Source of the DNA: Oscillospiraceae bacterium
Lineage (GTDB): Bacteria; Bacillota; Clostridia; Oscillospirales; JAAYXM01
NCBI GenBank assembly: GCA_017421025.1
Contig: JAFQME010000006.1
Coordinates: 1-56,905 of the forward strand
Direction: 5' to 3'
Length of the DNA: 56,905 nucleotides
Position 1 is the first letter of the stretch. Each line of letters begins with the position of its first letter. This document shows, one piece after another, positions 1 to 8,179 of the stretch. The translations under genes and the position numbers were made by a program. The notes under the pieces were generated by a model that was not told the origin of the DNA, did not search any database, and was given only the letters and a program-made list of their open reading frames with translations.

Positions 1-13
1 GTAACGGTAAGGA

Positions 14-41
14 ACCAAGGCGGAGCTTTCTCCGCCTTGGT
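14..41 (+). other. Intercistronic stem-loop upstream of the solute-binding protein gene
   Basis: A 12-bp perfect stem (14-25 with 30-41) and a 4-base loop sit just ahead of an AAGGAGG ribosome site at 51-57. The 3' side reads tacaataaaaaagg, so there is no uridine run and it is unlikely to be an efficient terminator. It fits an intercistronic hairpin that protects or separately tunes the downstream binding-protein message. That implies an upstream gene, probably the permeases, outside the window. Confidence 0.6.
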
Positions 42-64
42 ACAATAAAAAAGGAGGAAACGTT

Positions 65-1633
65 ATGAAAATGTTCACCAAAAGAGGGCTTGCACTTGCA
101 CTGGCAATCGTCATGGTATTGTCTCTTGCAGCATGTACCTCCAACCCGTCTTCTTCCACCGCAGGCGAAGCACCGTGGGGCGAAGACGGCAAACCGTTCA
201 CCAAAGATACCACCGTTTCCATCGTGGTTGGCTCTCATGCAAGCTGGCCGTACAACGCAGAGTGGAAAATGTGGCAGTACCTGATTGAAGGCTCGGGTGC
301 TACCGTTGATGTCGATGCAATCGTCGGCAGTGACTACGCCACTAAGATCAACCTGATGTTTGCGGATTCGGACAGCCTTCCGGATCTGCTCCACATGGAT
401 GACAAGCAGCTGCTGGATCAGCATGCATCCGCAGGCGGCCTCATTGCAATCGACGACCATCTCGATGAAATGCCGAACTACACCAAGGCTCTGAATGAAT
501 ATGACCCGGAAGTCCGTGCAGGTCTTGAACGTGAAAGAAAGAGCGCAGACGGCAAGGTGTACTGGCCGGTCGTTTTGGGTACCGGCACCGTACAGAATGC
601 ACAGGGCTGGCTGTACCGTAAGGATATTCTGGAAAAGCACAACTTAGCAGTTCCGAAGACCCTGGACGAATTGGTTTCGGTCTGCCGTGAACTCAAGAAG
701 CTCTATCCGGAATCCTATCCGTTCTGCCCGCGTGGCGGCGGCGGTGTCTACACCATCTTTGGGCCGATGTTCCAGCCGTATCTGGACTATACCTTCTACT
801 ATGACTTCACCGACGAGACCTGGAAATTCGGACCGATGGAAAACGGTACCCGTGAACTGGTCGAATTCATGGTTATGATGCAGAAAGAAGGCCTTGCACA
901 TCCGAACGGCACTATTATCGATACCACTACTTTCGATGAATACGTCACCACCGGCAAGCTCTTCTTCACCAACCACTATTTGGTACGTCAGTCCTACTAC
1001 AACGTCCCGATGCAGGAGACCAATCCGGAATTTGAATTCATGGCAATGGTTCCGCCGACCGCAACCCGTGGCGAGCAGAAGATGGGTAAAACCACCATTG
1101 TCCGTTCGGGTCTTACGATCCCGAATACCAAGAATGAGGCAAGAATCGGCAATGCAATCCGTTTCCTCGACTACATGTATTCTGATACCGCAAAGGAACT
1201 CCTCTCCTGGGGTAAGGAAGGCGAGACTTACAATGTAGATGCAAACGGCAACAAAGCTTTCATTTTGGAAGGTGAGGAAACCGTTCAGCTCAAGTACGGT
1301 GCAGCGACTTCGGGTCTCCTGCAGCGTGTAGACGAACTTGCATACAACGAAATTGTTGCATCCGGTTCCCCGATTGACCCGGCTATCTTTGAGTATACCG
1401 AAGACAACGTCAATCCCTCGAAGTGGCTCTCCTTCAACGACGAGGAACGTGCGGTTTACAATCAGTACTTCGATGCGGTTTCCAACTACGCATCCGAATG
1501 GCTGGATAAATTCGTTCTCGGCATCGAGCCGCTCACCGATGAGACTTGGAATGCAGGTATTGAGCAGTTGAAGAAGCTTGGCGTGAACGAACTGCTCGAA
1601 ATCTACAACAGTGCTTGGGAACGTGTAAAATAG
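65..1633 (+). CDS. ABC transporter extracellular solute-binding lipoprotein, carbohydrate type (LplA-like)
   Basis: The 522-residue protein starts with a lipoprotein signal (hydrophobic residues 8-22, lipobox LAAC, Cys24), followed by a Ser/Thr-rich linker and a large two-lobed binding-protein body. Size, spacing and segments such as the GSDYATKINLMFADSDS stretch and the aromatic-rich middle resemble family-1 solute-binding proteins of the LplA/YtcQ type, which bring oligosaccharides or other carbon sources to an ABC permease. AAGGAGG lies 7 nt before the ATG. No permease or ATPase follows; a terminator lies downstream, so partners are presumably upstream of the window. By position it probably supplies substrate to the oxidoreductase operon at 2761-9136, but that is inference. 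The ligand cannot be read from sequence. Confidence 0.85.
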   Translation: MKMFTKRGLALALAIVMVLSLAACTSNPSSSTAGEAPWGEDGKPFTKDTTVSIVVGSHASWPYNAEWKMWQYLIEGSGATVDVDAIVGSDYATKINLMFADSDSLPDLLHMDDKQLLDQHASAGGLIAIDDHLDEMPNYTKALNEYDPEVRAGLERERKSADGKVYWPVVLGTGTVQNAQGWLYRKDILEKHNLAVPKTLDELVSVCRELKKLYPESYPFCPRGGGGVYTIFGPMFQPYLDYTFYYDFTDETWKFGPMENGTRELVEFMVMMQKEGLAHPNGTIIDTTTFDEYVTTGKLFFTNHYLVRQSYYNVPMQETNPEFEFMAMVPPTATRGEQKMGKTTIVRSGLTIPNTKNEARIGNAIRFLDYMYSDTAKELLSWGKEGETYNVDANGNKAFILEGEETVQLKYGAATSGLLQRVDELAYNEIVASGSPIDPAIFEYTEDNVNPSKWLSFNDEERAVYNQYFDAVSNYASEWLDKFVLGIEPLTDETWNAGIEQLKKLGVNELLEIYNSAWERVK

Positions 1634-1668
1634 GATTATTCCGTTTCATTTTTCCTTCTTTTCCCGTT

Positions 1669-1696
1669 GGCAAGTGGTATGCATGAACCACTTGCC
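1669..1696 (+). terminator. Stem-loop after the solute-binding protein gene
   Basis: A perfect 10-bp stem (1669-1678 with 1687-1696) with an 8-base loop lies 35 nt after the stop. It is not followed by a uridine run, so it is more likely a 3'-end stabiliser than a terminator; the stronger hairpin at 1721-1762 follows. Confidence 0.4.
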
Positions 1697-1720
1697 ACGG
1701 CGGGGAAAACCCTCTTAAAG

Positions 1721-1762
1721 AAAAAACTCCCGACTGTATTTCGGTACAGTCGGGAGTTTTTT
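1721..1762. terminator. Bidirectional intrinsic terminator
   Basis: An 18-bp stem (1721-1738 with 1745-1762) with a 6-base loop ends in T on one side and begins in A on the other. It can therefore terminate the plus-strand binding-protein gene and the convergent minus-strand AraC gene. Confidence 0.9.
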
Positions 1763-1841
1763 GTAATTTGAAACAGCGTATTTGATACTAGTTGTGAAAA
1801 GGGAAAGAAAAAGAGCCAAGGCAAAAGCCTGAGCTCTCGTG

Positions 1842-2633
1842 TTAGTCCGTTTTGTATTTTTCACGGAACTCGGATGGGGAGATCCCATTTCTTTTTTTGA
1901 AGGTACGGCTGAAATTGCTGTTGTCGGAAAAACCGCAGCATTCCACAATTTGCCCGATGCTGAAATCGGTTTCAGCGAGCATCTGCTTGGCATTCGCCAT
2001 TCGGCAAGATTGCAAATATTCCATCACCGAAATGCCGGTCGCAGAATGAAACCGATGGGAGAGCGCAGATACGCTGATATTGTATTGCTTTGCCAAACGC
2101 TCCAAAGAGAACGGTTCGGGATAACGGTTTTCAAACTGCCATTTCAGATCGACGACCATATCATCGTGCATTTGGTCAAATTGCAGAGTGGTGCAGCGGT
2201 ATATGGTAATCAAGAGCTGTTTGAATAAAAGCTGCTTCATTTCGTCAGCAAGCGCATGTGAACTGGCGTGTTCACGAATCAGACGGCGAAACAGGTCGGC
2301 AATTTCCTCAATGCACTCCGATACATTGATGACATTGCAAAAACCGCTTGGGCGGTCGGTCAGCAGGGAATAAACCGGGCTTTTTCTGCTTACAACCGCA
2401 GGATCAATATGCAAAACATACCGTTCATATTCCTCAGACTGTATTTGGATGGAATGATTTTCATAGCGACTGAAAATAGCAACATCTCCATTTTTTGCGT
2501 AGAGATTGTTGCCGTTTACACAGATATTCACCTGACCTTTGACAATCAGAACAATCTGATGACAATCATGAAAATGGGACTTTTTTAAAATCTTTTCTTT
2601 GGAATAATAAACTGTTTGCACAATCCGTTGCAT
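1842..2633 (-). CDS. AraC-family transcriptional regulator
   Basis: The 263-residue protein has an N-terminal cupin-like sensing domain (HDCHQIVLIVKGQVNICVNG, then NGDVAIFSRYENHSI) and a C-terminal double helix-turn-helix of the AraC type (LERLAKQYNISVSALSHRFH; IGQIVECCGFSDNSNFSRTF). AGAGGTGG sits 5-9 nt before the ATG at 2633, favouring this start over the in-frame GTG at 2642. It is divergent from the OYE-like gene at 2761 with about 130 bp between them, the classic layout for a local activator of a catabolic operon. A metabolite of that pathway is the likely inducer, which is inference. No truncation is seen. Confidence 0.9.
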   Translation of the reverse strand: MQRIVQTVYYSKEKILKKSHFHDCHQIVLIVKGQVNICVNGNNLYAKNGDVAIFSRYENHSIQIQSEEYERYVLHIDPAVVSRKSPVYSLLTDRPSGFCNVINVSECIEEIADLFRRLIREHASSHALADEMKQLLFKQLLITIYRCTTLQFDQMHDDMVVDLKWQFENRYPEPFSLERLAKQYNISVSALSHRFHSATGISVMEYLQSCRMANAKQMLAETDFSIGQIVECCGFSDNSNFSRTFKKRNGISPSEFREKYKTD

Positions 2634-2652
2634 GATTACCACCTCTTTTACT

Positions 2653-2680
2653 ATTATATCAATTCTTTGAAGTTTTGCAA
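2653..2680 (-). promoter_or_regulatory. Candidate sigma-70 promoter of the first AraC gene
   Basis: On the minus strand, -35 TTGCAA (2680-2675) and -10 TATAAT (2658-2653) are 16 bp apart. The predicted start lies almost on the ribosome site, giving a very short leader, so the assignment is tentative. Confidence 0.5.
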
Positions 2681-2703
2681 GATTTACATAACAATCAGCA
2701 AAA

Positions 2704-2738
2704 ATGATATATCATCTAGACTGTGAATCCTTTATAAT
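2704..2738 (+). promoter_or_regulatory. Candidate activator-dependent promoter and palindromic operator of the oxidoreductase operon
   Basis: A perfect 12-bp palindrome, ATGATATATCAT (2704-2715), lies where a -35 box would be for the consensus -10 TATAAT at 2733-2738. There is no recognisable -35, as expected where a regulator recruits polymerase. The predicted leader is very short. Binding by the adjacent AraC protein is inferred from position only. Confidence 0.45.
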
Positions 2739-2760
2739 GGAATCCAAAGGAGAGATGGTT

Positions 2761-4086
2761 ATGATTCGGAAAGTATATGCCTCGGAAGAGGAGTTTCACG
2801 TGCAAAACAAAGAACTCGGTGAGAAACTGCCATTTTCGCAAGATCTCTCGGTGCTGAGCACTCCGCTGGATGTGGGTGGCAAGCGGATTCCCAACCGCCT
2901 TGCATGCCAAGCAATGGAGGGCTGCGACAGTGCCGCAGACGGAAGCCCGGATGTCCTCACCAAACGCCGTTATGAGCGGTTTGCTAAGGGCGGTGCCGGA
3001 CTCATTTGGTTTGAAGCTACCGCAGTGATGAAAGAGGGAAGGGCAAACCCACGTCAGCTTTATATCGACGAGCAAAATCTGGACCAATTCAAAGCACAAC
3101 TGGAGGCAATTAAGGAAACCGAAATCAAAGAAAACGGTTATGAGCCGGTTGTCGTCATGCAGGTCACTCATTCAGGGCGATATGCAAAACCGAACGGAAT
3201 TCCTGAGCCGCTGATTGCGTATCACAATCCGATTTTTGAAGAAAAAACACCGATTTCTGATGATCGAATCGTCAGTGATGGGTATTTAGACCGTGTGAAA
3301 GAGGCGTTGATTGAAGGCTGTAACCTGGCTAAACGGGCAGGGTTTGACGGTGCGGACATCAAGTGCTGTCATCGCTATTTGAATTCGGAACTGCTTTCGG
3401 CATACGAACGCCCCGGCCGTTATGGTGGTTGTCTGGAAAACCGTAGTCGCTTTTTGCGTGAAAGTGTCCAAGGTGCCATTGAGCGCTGCGGAACGGATTT
3501 TTTGGTATCTACCCGCATGAATGTGTATGACGGGTTCCCGTATCCTTATGGATTTGGTGTGAGTTCGGACGGCAGTTTGGAGTTTGATCCTTCCGAGCCT
3601 GCATGGGTCATGAAAGAACTTTACCGCTATGGGGTGCGGCTCATGAACATCAGTATGGGAAACCCCTATTTTAATCCGCATGTTTCCCGTCCGTATGCGA
3701 ACGGCAGCGAGGGACAGGAACATCCGCTGCAGGGTGTGGAACGAATTCTAAACGGCACTGCAAAACTCAAACAGTTGGTACCCGAAATGAAATTGATTTG
3801 CTCGGGACTTTCTTACCTCGGTGTTGCCGCACCGCATGTGGCGGCGGCGCTGATGGAGCATGGCGGCTTTGACGTTGCCGGATTTGGCAGAACAGCCTTT
3901 GCTTATCCGGACTTTGCGAAAGACATTTTGGAAAACGGACAGATGAATCCCAAGAAGATTTGCATTTGTTGTTCCAAATGCAGTGAGATTATGAGAACAC
4001 CGGGTGGGACACCCGGGTGTGTCATCCGTGATCCTGCGGTGTATTTGCGCATTTATCAGCAACAGTGTGGAGGTGGAACAAAATGA
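2761..4086 (+). CDS. Old Yellow Enzyme-family NADH:flavin oxidoreductase with C-terminal Fe-S cysteines
   Basis: The 441-residue protein is an FMN-binding TIM barrel of the OYE / 2,4-dienoyl-CoA reductase group, with the N-terminal phosphate of the barrel marked by IPNRLACQAMEGCDS and the active-site area by VVVMQVTHSGR. Near the C-terminus Cys401, Cys404, Cys407 and Cys420 match the 4Fe-4S ligand pattern of 2,4-dienoyl-CoA reductases and bile-acid enoate reductases, but the extra FAD/NAD domains of those large enzymes are absent. Such enzymes reduce activated C=C bonds. AAAGGAG is 8 nt before the ATG at 2761, making upstream in-frame ATGs at 2704, 2737 and 2755 unlikely starts. First gene of the operon; its stop overlaps the next start (ATGA). 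Substrate unknown. Confidence 0.85.
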   Translation: MIRKVYASEEEFHVQNKELGEKLPFSQDLSVLSTPLDVGGKRIPNRLACQAMEGCDSAADGSPDVLTKRRYERFAKGGAGLIWFEATAVMKEGRANPRQLYIDEQNLDQFKAQLEAIKETEIKENGYEPVVVMQVTHSGRYAKPNGIPEPLIAYHNPIFEEKTPISDDRIVSDGYLDRVKEALIEGCNLAKRAGFDGADIKCCHRYLNSELLSAYERPGRYGGCLENRSRFLRESVQGAIERCGTDFLVSTRMNVYDGFPYPYGFGVSSDGSLEFDPSEPAWVMKELYRYGVRLMNISMGNPYFNPHVSRPYANGSEGQEHPLQGVERILNGTAKLKQLVPEMKLICSGLSYLGVAAPHVAAALMEHGGFDVAGFGRTAFAYPDFAKDILENGQMNPKKICICCSKCSEIMRTPGGTPGCVIRDPAVYLRIYQQQCGGGTK

Positions 4087-4793
4087 AAACTGCGATTGTA
4101 ACCGGTGCAGCTTCCGGGATTGGATTGGCTGTGGTTGAAAAGTTCCTGGAGGAAGGATACGCTGTTTTCGGAATGAGCAGACGTACTGGTGCACCCATCA
4201 CCCACGAACGCTTCCAATATCTTTCCGGCGATATTTCCAACGCTGACGACCGCAATCGTTTGATTGCGGCATGTAAGGAAATCGATGTTTTGGTCAATGT
4301 GGCGGGGGTTGCGCCTAAAGTGCGGTCAGATCTCTTGGAGATGACCGAAGAGAGCTACGACTATGTCATGGATATCAACTTAAAAGGGACTTTCTTTTTG
4401 ACCCAGCTCGCTGCAAATAAAATGAAAGATCGCAGGTCTGGAGCAATTTGCAACATCTCTTCCATGTCGGCATATACCAGTTCCACCAACCGTGGGGAGT
4501 ATTGTATCTCAAAGTCGGGTCTCACCATGGTGACCAAGTTATTTGCCGACCGTTTGGCAGAGTTTGGAATCACTGTGAATGAGGTGCGCCCCGGCATTAT
4601 TGCGACCGATATGACAAGCGTGGTGAAAGAAAAATACGATGCTTTGATTGAAGGGGGACTGCTTCCCATCAAACGCTGGGGAAAACCTGAAGACATTGCA
4701 GCAGCGGTTTGGACTCTTTGCAACGGTTCTCTGCCATATGTCACAGGACAGTCTATTGATGTGGACGGCGGATTCCATATAAGGAGATTATAA
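4083..4793 (+). CDS. Short-chain dehydrogenase/reductase (SDR)
   Basis: The 236-residue protein is a classical SDR: cofactor motif TGAASGIG (residues 7-14), NVAG (72-75), catalytic serine in NISS (125-127), YCISK (Tyr140, Lys144), and a C-terminal DVDGGF. It would interconvert an alcohol and a ketone with NAD(P)H. GGAGGTGG lies 6 nt before the ATG; the start overlaps the OYE stop by 4 nt and the stop shares one base with the next ATG, so it is translationally coupled on both sides. Together with the OYE-like and FAD proteins it suggests stepwise redox work on a cyclic or unsaturated substrate (inference). Confidence 0.92.
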   Translation: MKTAIVTGAASGIGLAVVEKFLEEGYAVFGMSRRTGAPITHERFQYLSGDISNADDRNRLIAACKEIDVLVNVAGVAPKVRSDLLEMTEESYDYVMDINLKGTFFLTQLAANKMKDRRSGAICNISSMSAYTSSTNRGEYCISKSGLTMVTKLFADRLAEFGITVNEVRPGIIATDMTSVVKEKYDALIEGGLLPIKRWGKPEDIAAAVWTLCNGSLPYVTGQSIDVDGGFHIRRL

Positions 4794-6508
4794 TGAAGAT
4801 CCGTTCCTATGATACAATTGTGATTGGCACAGGTGCGGCAGGCTATGCTACCGCCTGCCGGTTGAAAGAACAGAAAATCGACGTCGCAATCGTCACCGAA
4901 GGGGTGATGTGCGGAACGTCTCGCAACACCGGTTCCGACAAACAAACCTACTATAAATTGGCGCTTGCAGGCGATCGTCCGGACAGTGTGCGCACGATGG
5001 CGCAAAACCTGTTTGACGGTGGCTGTGTTGACGGCGATACCGCACTGTGTGAGGCGGCACTGTCTGCACGTTGCTTTCTCAATCTGTGTGAACTCGGTGT
5101 TCCGTTTCCGACCAACCGTTATGGCGAATATGTGGGTTATCAAACCGACCACGACCTCTATGGACGAGCAACCAGCGCAGGACCGCTCACCTCGCAAATG
5201 ATGACCGAAGTCCTGCAAAAACAGGCTGAACACCTTGAAATCCGTGTGTTTGACGGCTACTATGCCGTTCGGATTTTGAAAAACGGGGAACGTGTCTGCG
5301 GAGTTTTGTGTGTCAAAGATGGTGAGCTTTGCGCCTTCCGATGTGCCAACCTGGTTTTGGCAACCGGCGGACCTGCTGGAATTTATGCCGACAGCGTATA
5401 TCCCATCTGTCATACCGGGTCTTCGGGGCTTGCCATTCAAGCAGGAGCGACCATGCAAAACCTTTCGCTCTGGCAATATGGGCTTGCTTCGGTTGCACCA
5501 CGCTGGAACGTCTCGGGTACTTATATGCAGGTGCTTCCACGCTTTGTTTCGGTGGACGAGCAGGGAAGAGAACACGACTTTTTGTGGGAAGCGTTTGAGG
5601 ACTGCTATGAGGGCCTGTCCCTAGTATTTCTCAAAGGTTACCAGTGGCCGTTTGATCCGAAAAAAGCGGAACACGGTTCTTCCCAAATTGATCTGCTGAT
5701 CCATCGTGAACGTGTGGAAAAAAAGCGCCGTGTTTATTTGGATTTCACAAAAAATCCATTTGATTTGGAGTTTTCCAAGCTTTCTGAAGAGGCATGTTCC
5801 TATTTGAAACAAGCAGATGCAGATTTTGGCACCCCAATCCAGCGGCTTGCCAAAATGAATACCCCTGCCATTGAATTATACAAGGGTAAGGGAGTCGACC
5901 TTTCCCGTGAGTATCTTGAAATTGCGCTTTGCGCCCAGCATTGTAACGGCGGTGTTGCAGTGGATGCGTGGTGGCAGACCTCGGTAAAAGGACTTTTTGC
6001 GGTGGGGGAATGTGCCGGAACACATGGAATTTCACGCCCGGGCGGCTCGGCACTTAATGCCGGGCAGGTAGGAGCACTCCGGATTGCACAGTATCTTTCC
6101 AAACACTCCAATGAACCTACATCGGAAGAACTCTTTTCCGAAATCGTTTCCAATATCAATATCCCGCTCAGTACATCGGAACAAGAAGCAATCCGTGTGG
6201 CACAGCGGCGTATGAGTGATTGCGCTGCGGCAGTGCGTGATTCGGATCAAATCAAAGCATATTTACAAGAGACCCTCGCAAAACTCAATTGCGCAAAGGA
6301 TCCGAAGTATCGGGATGTATTGCTGACACAGGCGGCAGTGCTGACTGCCATGGTAAATCCCATCTCAGACCCAAACTGTGTGCAGGAGGTCACCATGACC
6401 GAACACGGTTTTTGCGTGTCTGTACGACCGGTACGTCCCATTCCGGAGGCGGATCCGTGTTTTGAAACCGTTTGGAGAGGATACCGGGAACACCAAAATG
6501 TTTTTTAA
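4793..6508 (+). CDS. FAD-dependent oxidoreductase, fumarate reductase/succinate dehydrogenase flavoprotein superfamily
   Basis: The 571-residue protein opens with the Rossmann dinucleotide motif GTGAAG (residues 12-17) and carries ATGG in the middle and a late THGISRPGGSALNAGQ block matching the HG-x-x-R-x-GG signature of FAD_binding_2 proteins (fumarate reductase, L-aspartate oxidase, urocanate reductase, ketosteroid dehydrogenase relatives). Members hydrogenate or dehydrogenate C-C bonds next to carbonyls. No signal peptide or haem domain is seen, so it is probably cytoplasmic. The start is fixed by a TAATG overlap with the SDR gene. The exact reaction is unknown; an electron partner could be the neighbouring OYE-like protein or ferredoxin. 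Confidence 0.85.
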   Translation: MKIRSYDTIVIGTGAAGYATACRLKEQKIDVAIVTEGVMCGTSRNTGSDKQTYYKLALAGDRPDSVRTMAQNLFDGGCVDGDTALCEAALSARCFLNLCELGVPFPTNRYGEYVGYQTDHDLYGRATSAGPLTSQMMTEVLQKQAEHLEIRVFDGYYAVRILKNGERVCGVLCVKDGELCAFRCANLVLATGGPAGIYADSVYPICHTGSSGLAIQAGATMQNLSLWQYGLASVAPRWNVSGTYMQVLPRFVSVDEQGREHDFLWEAFEDCYEGLSLVFLKGYQWPFDPKKAEHGSSQIDLLIHRERVEKKRRVYLDFTKNPFDLEFSKLSEEACSYLKQADADFGTPIQRLAKMNTPAIELYKGKGVDLSREYLEIALCAQHCNGGVAVDAWWQTSVKGLFAVGECAGTHGISRPGGSALNAGQVGALRIAQYLSKHSNEPTSEELFSEIVSNINIPLSTSEQEAIRVAQRRMSDCAAAVRDSDQIKAYLQETLAKLNCAKDPKYRDVLLTQAAVLTAMVNPISDPNCVQEVTMTEHGFCVSVRPVRPIPEADPCFETVWRGYREHQNVF

Positions 6509-6519
6509 GGGGATGCAAC

Positions 6520-8166
6520 ATGAAAACGATATATCTTGATATCATGGAGCAGTCGCTTGCGGCTTACACCCCGGAGCGCATTGACGATTATCTGGCTGAG
6601 GTTCGGCAAAACGGATTGACCGAACACGGGTTTCCTCGTTTGGCAGCCAACATCGGGATTCTGATTGCCTATGGGCGAAGAAGCGAACTTTTGGACACTT
6701 TCGTTGAACTCATGGACCTTTGCTGTGACGAGATGCCGAGGAAAAAAGCGGCCAACGATTTTTCAATTCGTGAGGTTTGCTGTTGTTTGATGCTGTTAGA
6801 ACAAACAGACTTGATTTCCAAGACGCTTTTGGAAAAGTGGAAGCATCAGCTCTCCTTGTTTGATCCGTGGACATACTACAATGAGGTAGACGATCACTCT
6901 GGGAAATTTGTAGCAAACTGGGCAATGTTTGCGGCGGTCAGCGAATTCATGCGCGGCATTTATTGTGGGCTGGATACGAGTGAATTTGTGGATTGGCAGA
7001 TTCCTTGTCAACTGGCAAACCTGGATTGCAACGACATGTATATGGACGACCCACCCTATCGCAACCATGCAGTATATGACCTTGTCCCACGGTTTTTGAT
7101 GGCGTTTTTGTTGCGTGCAGGATATCAGGGGAAATATGCGGAGAGAATTGAGCAGGTGTTGGACCGCACCGCAACGCTTACCCTGCAAATGCAGTCGGTA
7201 ACAGGGGAGTTGCCCTATGGCGGACGAAGCAACCAATTTCTCAACAATGAGGCGATGCTTTGTGCGTATTGTGAAATGGAGGCGGCACGGTTTGCCGAAA
7301 AGGGTGACGATGCCACTGCAAAACAGTTTCGTGCTGCTGCATTGCTTGCGGCGGAATCCATGTCTTCTTATCTTGCACTTACTCCAATCAGTCATATCAA
7401 GAATCGCTATGAGATCGAAACCAAGATGGGCTGTGAGGAATACGGATATTTTAACAAATACATGATTACTGTGGCATCCAATGTCTATGCAGCGGTGCTC
7501 TTTGAAAATGAGACCATCCGCCCCGGTACCGCCCCGGCGGAATTGGGCGGATATCTCGCAAAAACAAGTGATCGGTTTCACCGTGTGTTTTTAAACCACG
7601 CAGGGTACTTTCTGGAGTGGGACACTGCGGCAGACCCCCATTACGATGCAAATGGTTTGGGGCGTGTGCATAAGAAAGGCTGTCCGTCTCCACTTTGCCT
7701 CTCGGTCCCGTTTGCACGAGACCCGAACTATCTTACAGAGGGAAAAAACCCAACGGCAATGTCCCTTTGCTGTTATGTGGAAGACGGCAGAAAACACATC
7801 GGCGCTGAGCGCTATGCGACATATCGCCTGATAAAGGAGAACTATAATGAGGCGGTATTTGCAGTGACCCTTGCAAAGAATATCACGGTCACTGAGCGGT
7901 ATTTGATTTGTGAAACCGGGGTGGAAATCAGTCTTTCCGGTGCGGAGCATGTAGGCTTTTTCTTGCCTGTGTTTGAATTTGACGGTGCGGAGGAAACCGT
8001 TATCGCAGTCGGAGAAACCTCCATTACAGTTACGTATCACGGTGCAACGTGCCGCTACTCGTTTGACGGGAAGCTTGACGCTGAATATCAGCGGTATTAT
8101 AATCGCAACGGTAGATACCGAGTGTATGCGGTGAAAACCAAAACGTTGAATATTGCGATAGAGTAA
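6520..8166 (+). CDS. Unassigned operon protein, possible (alpha/alpha)-toroid plus beta domain
   Basis: The 548-residue protein is cytoplasmic by appearance (no signal peptide). Residues 1 to about 370 are rich in amphipathic helices typical of an alpha/alpha toroid, with motifs LPYGGRSNQFLNNEA and MGCEEYGYFNKYM; the last ~170 residues look like a beta-rich domain. This layout resembles heparinase-II/III-like polysaccharide lyases and some glycoside hydrolases, but I do not recognise a defining catalytic motif. The start ATG at 6520 follows AAGGGG and lies 11 nt after the FAD gene's stop; an upstream in-frame ATG at 6472 would overlap that gene and lacks a ribosome site. A lyase or isomerase acting on the imported sugar-like substrate is plausible only from context. 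Confidence 0.6.
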   Translation: MKTIYLDIMEQSLAAYTPERIDDYLAEVRQNGLTEHGFPRLAANIGILIAYGRRSELLDTFVELMDLCCDEMPRKKAANDFSIREVCCCLMLLEQTDLISKTLLEKWKHQLSLFDPWTYYNEVDDHSGKFVANWAMFAAVSEFMRGIYCGLDTSEFVDWQIPCQLANLDCNDMYMDDPPYRNHAVYDLVPRFLMAFLLRAGYQGKYAERIEQVLDRTATLTLQMQSVTGELPYGGRSNQFLNNEAMLCAYCEMEAARFAEKGDDATAKQFRAAALLAAESMSSYLALTPISHIKNRYEIETKMGCEEYGYFNKYMITVASNVYAAVLFENETIRPGTAPAELGGYLAKTSDRFHRVFLNHAGYFLEWDTAADPHYDANGLGRVHKKGCPSPLCLSVPFARDPNYLTEGKNPTAMSLCCYVEDGRKHIGAERYATYRLIKENYNEAVFAVTLAKNITVTERYLICETGVEISLSGAEHVGFFLPVFEFDGAEETVIAVGETSITVTYHGATCRYSFDGKLDAEYQRYYNRNGRYRVYAVKTKTLNIAIE

Positions 8167-8179
8167 AGGATGGGCGAAG

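Noticed and set aside
14..41. Calling the first hairpin an intrinsic terminator
   Set aside because: It lacks a following T run and lies immediately before a strong ribosome site.
4361..5575. 404-codon antisense frame across the SDR and FAD genes
   Set aside because: It spans two well-supported sense genes, has no ribosome site and no protein-like motif.
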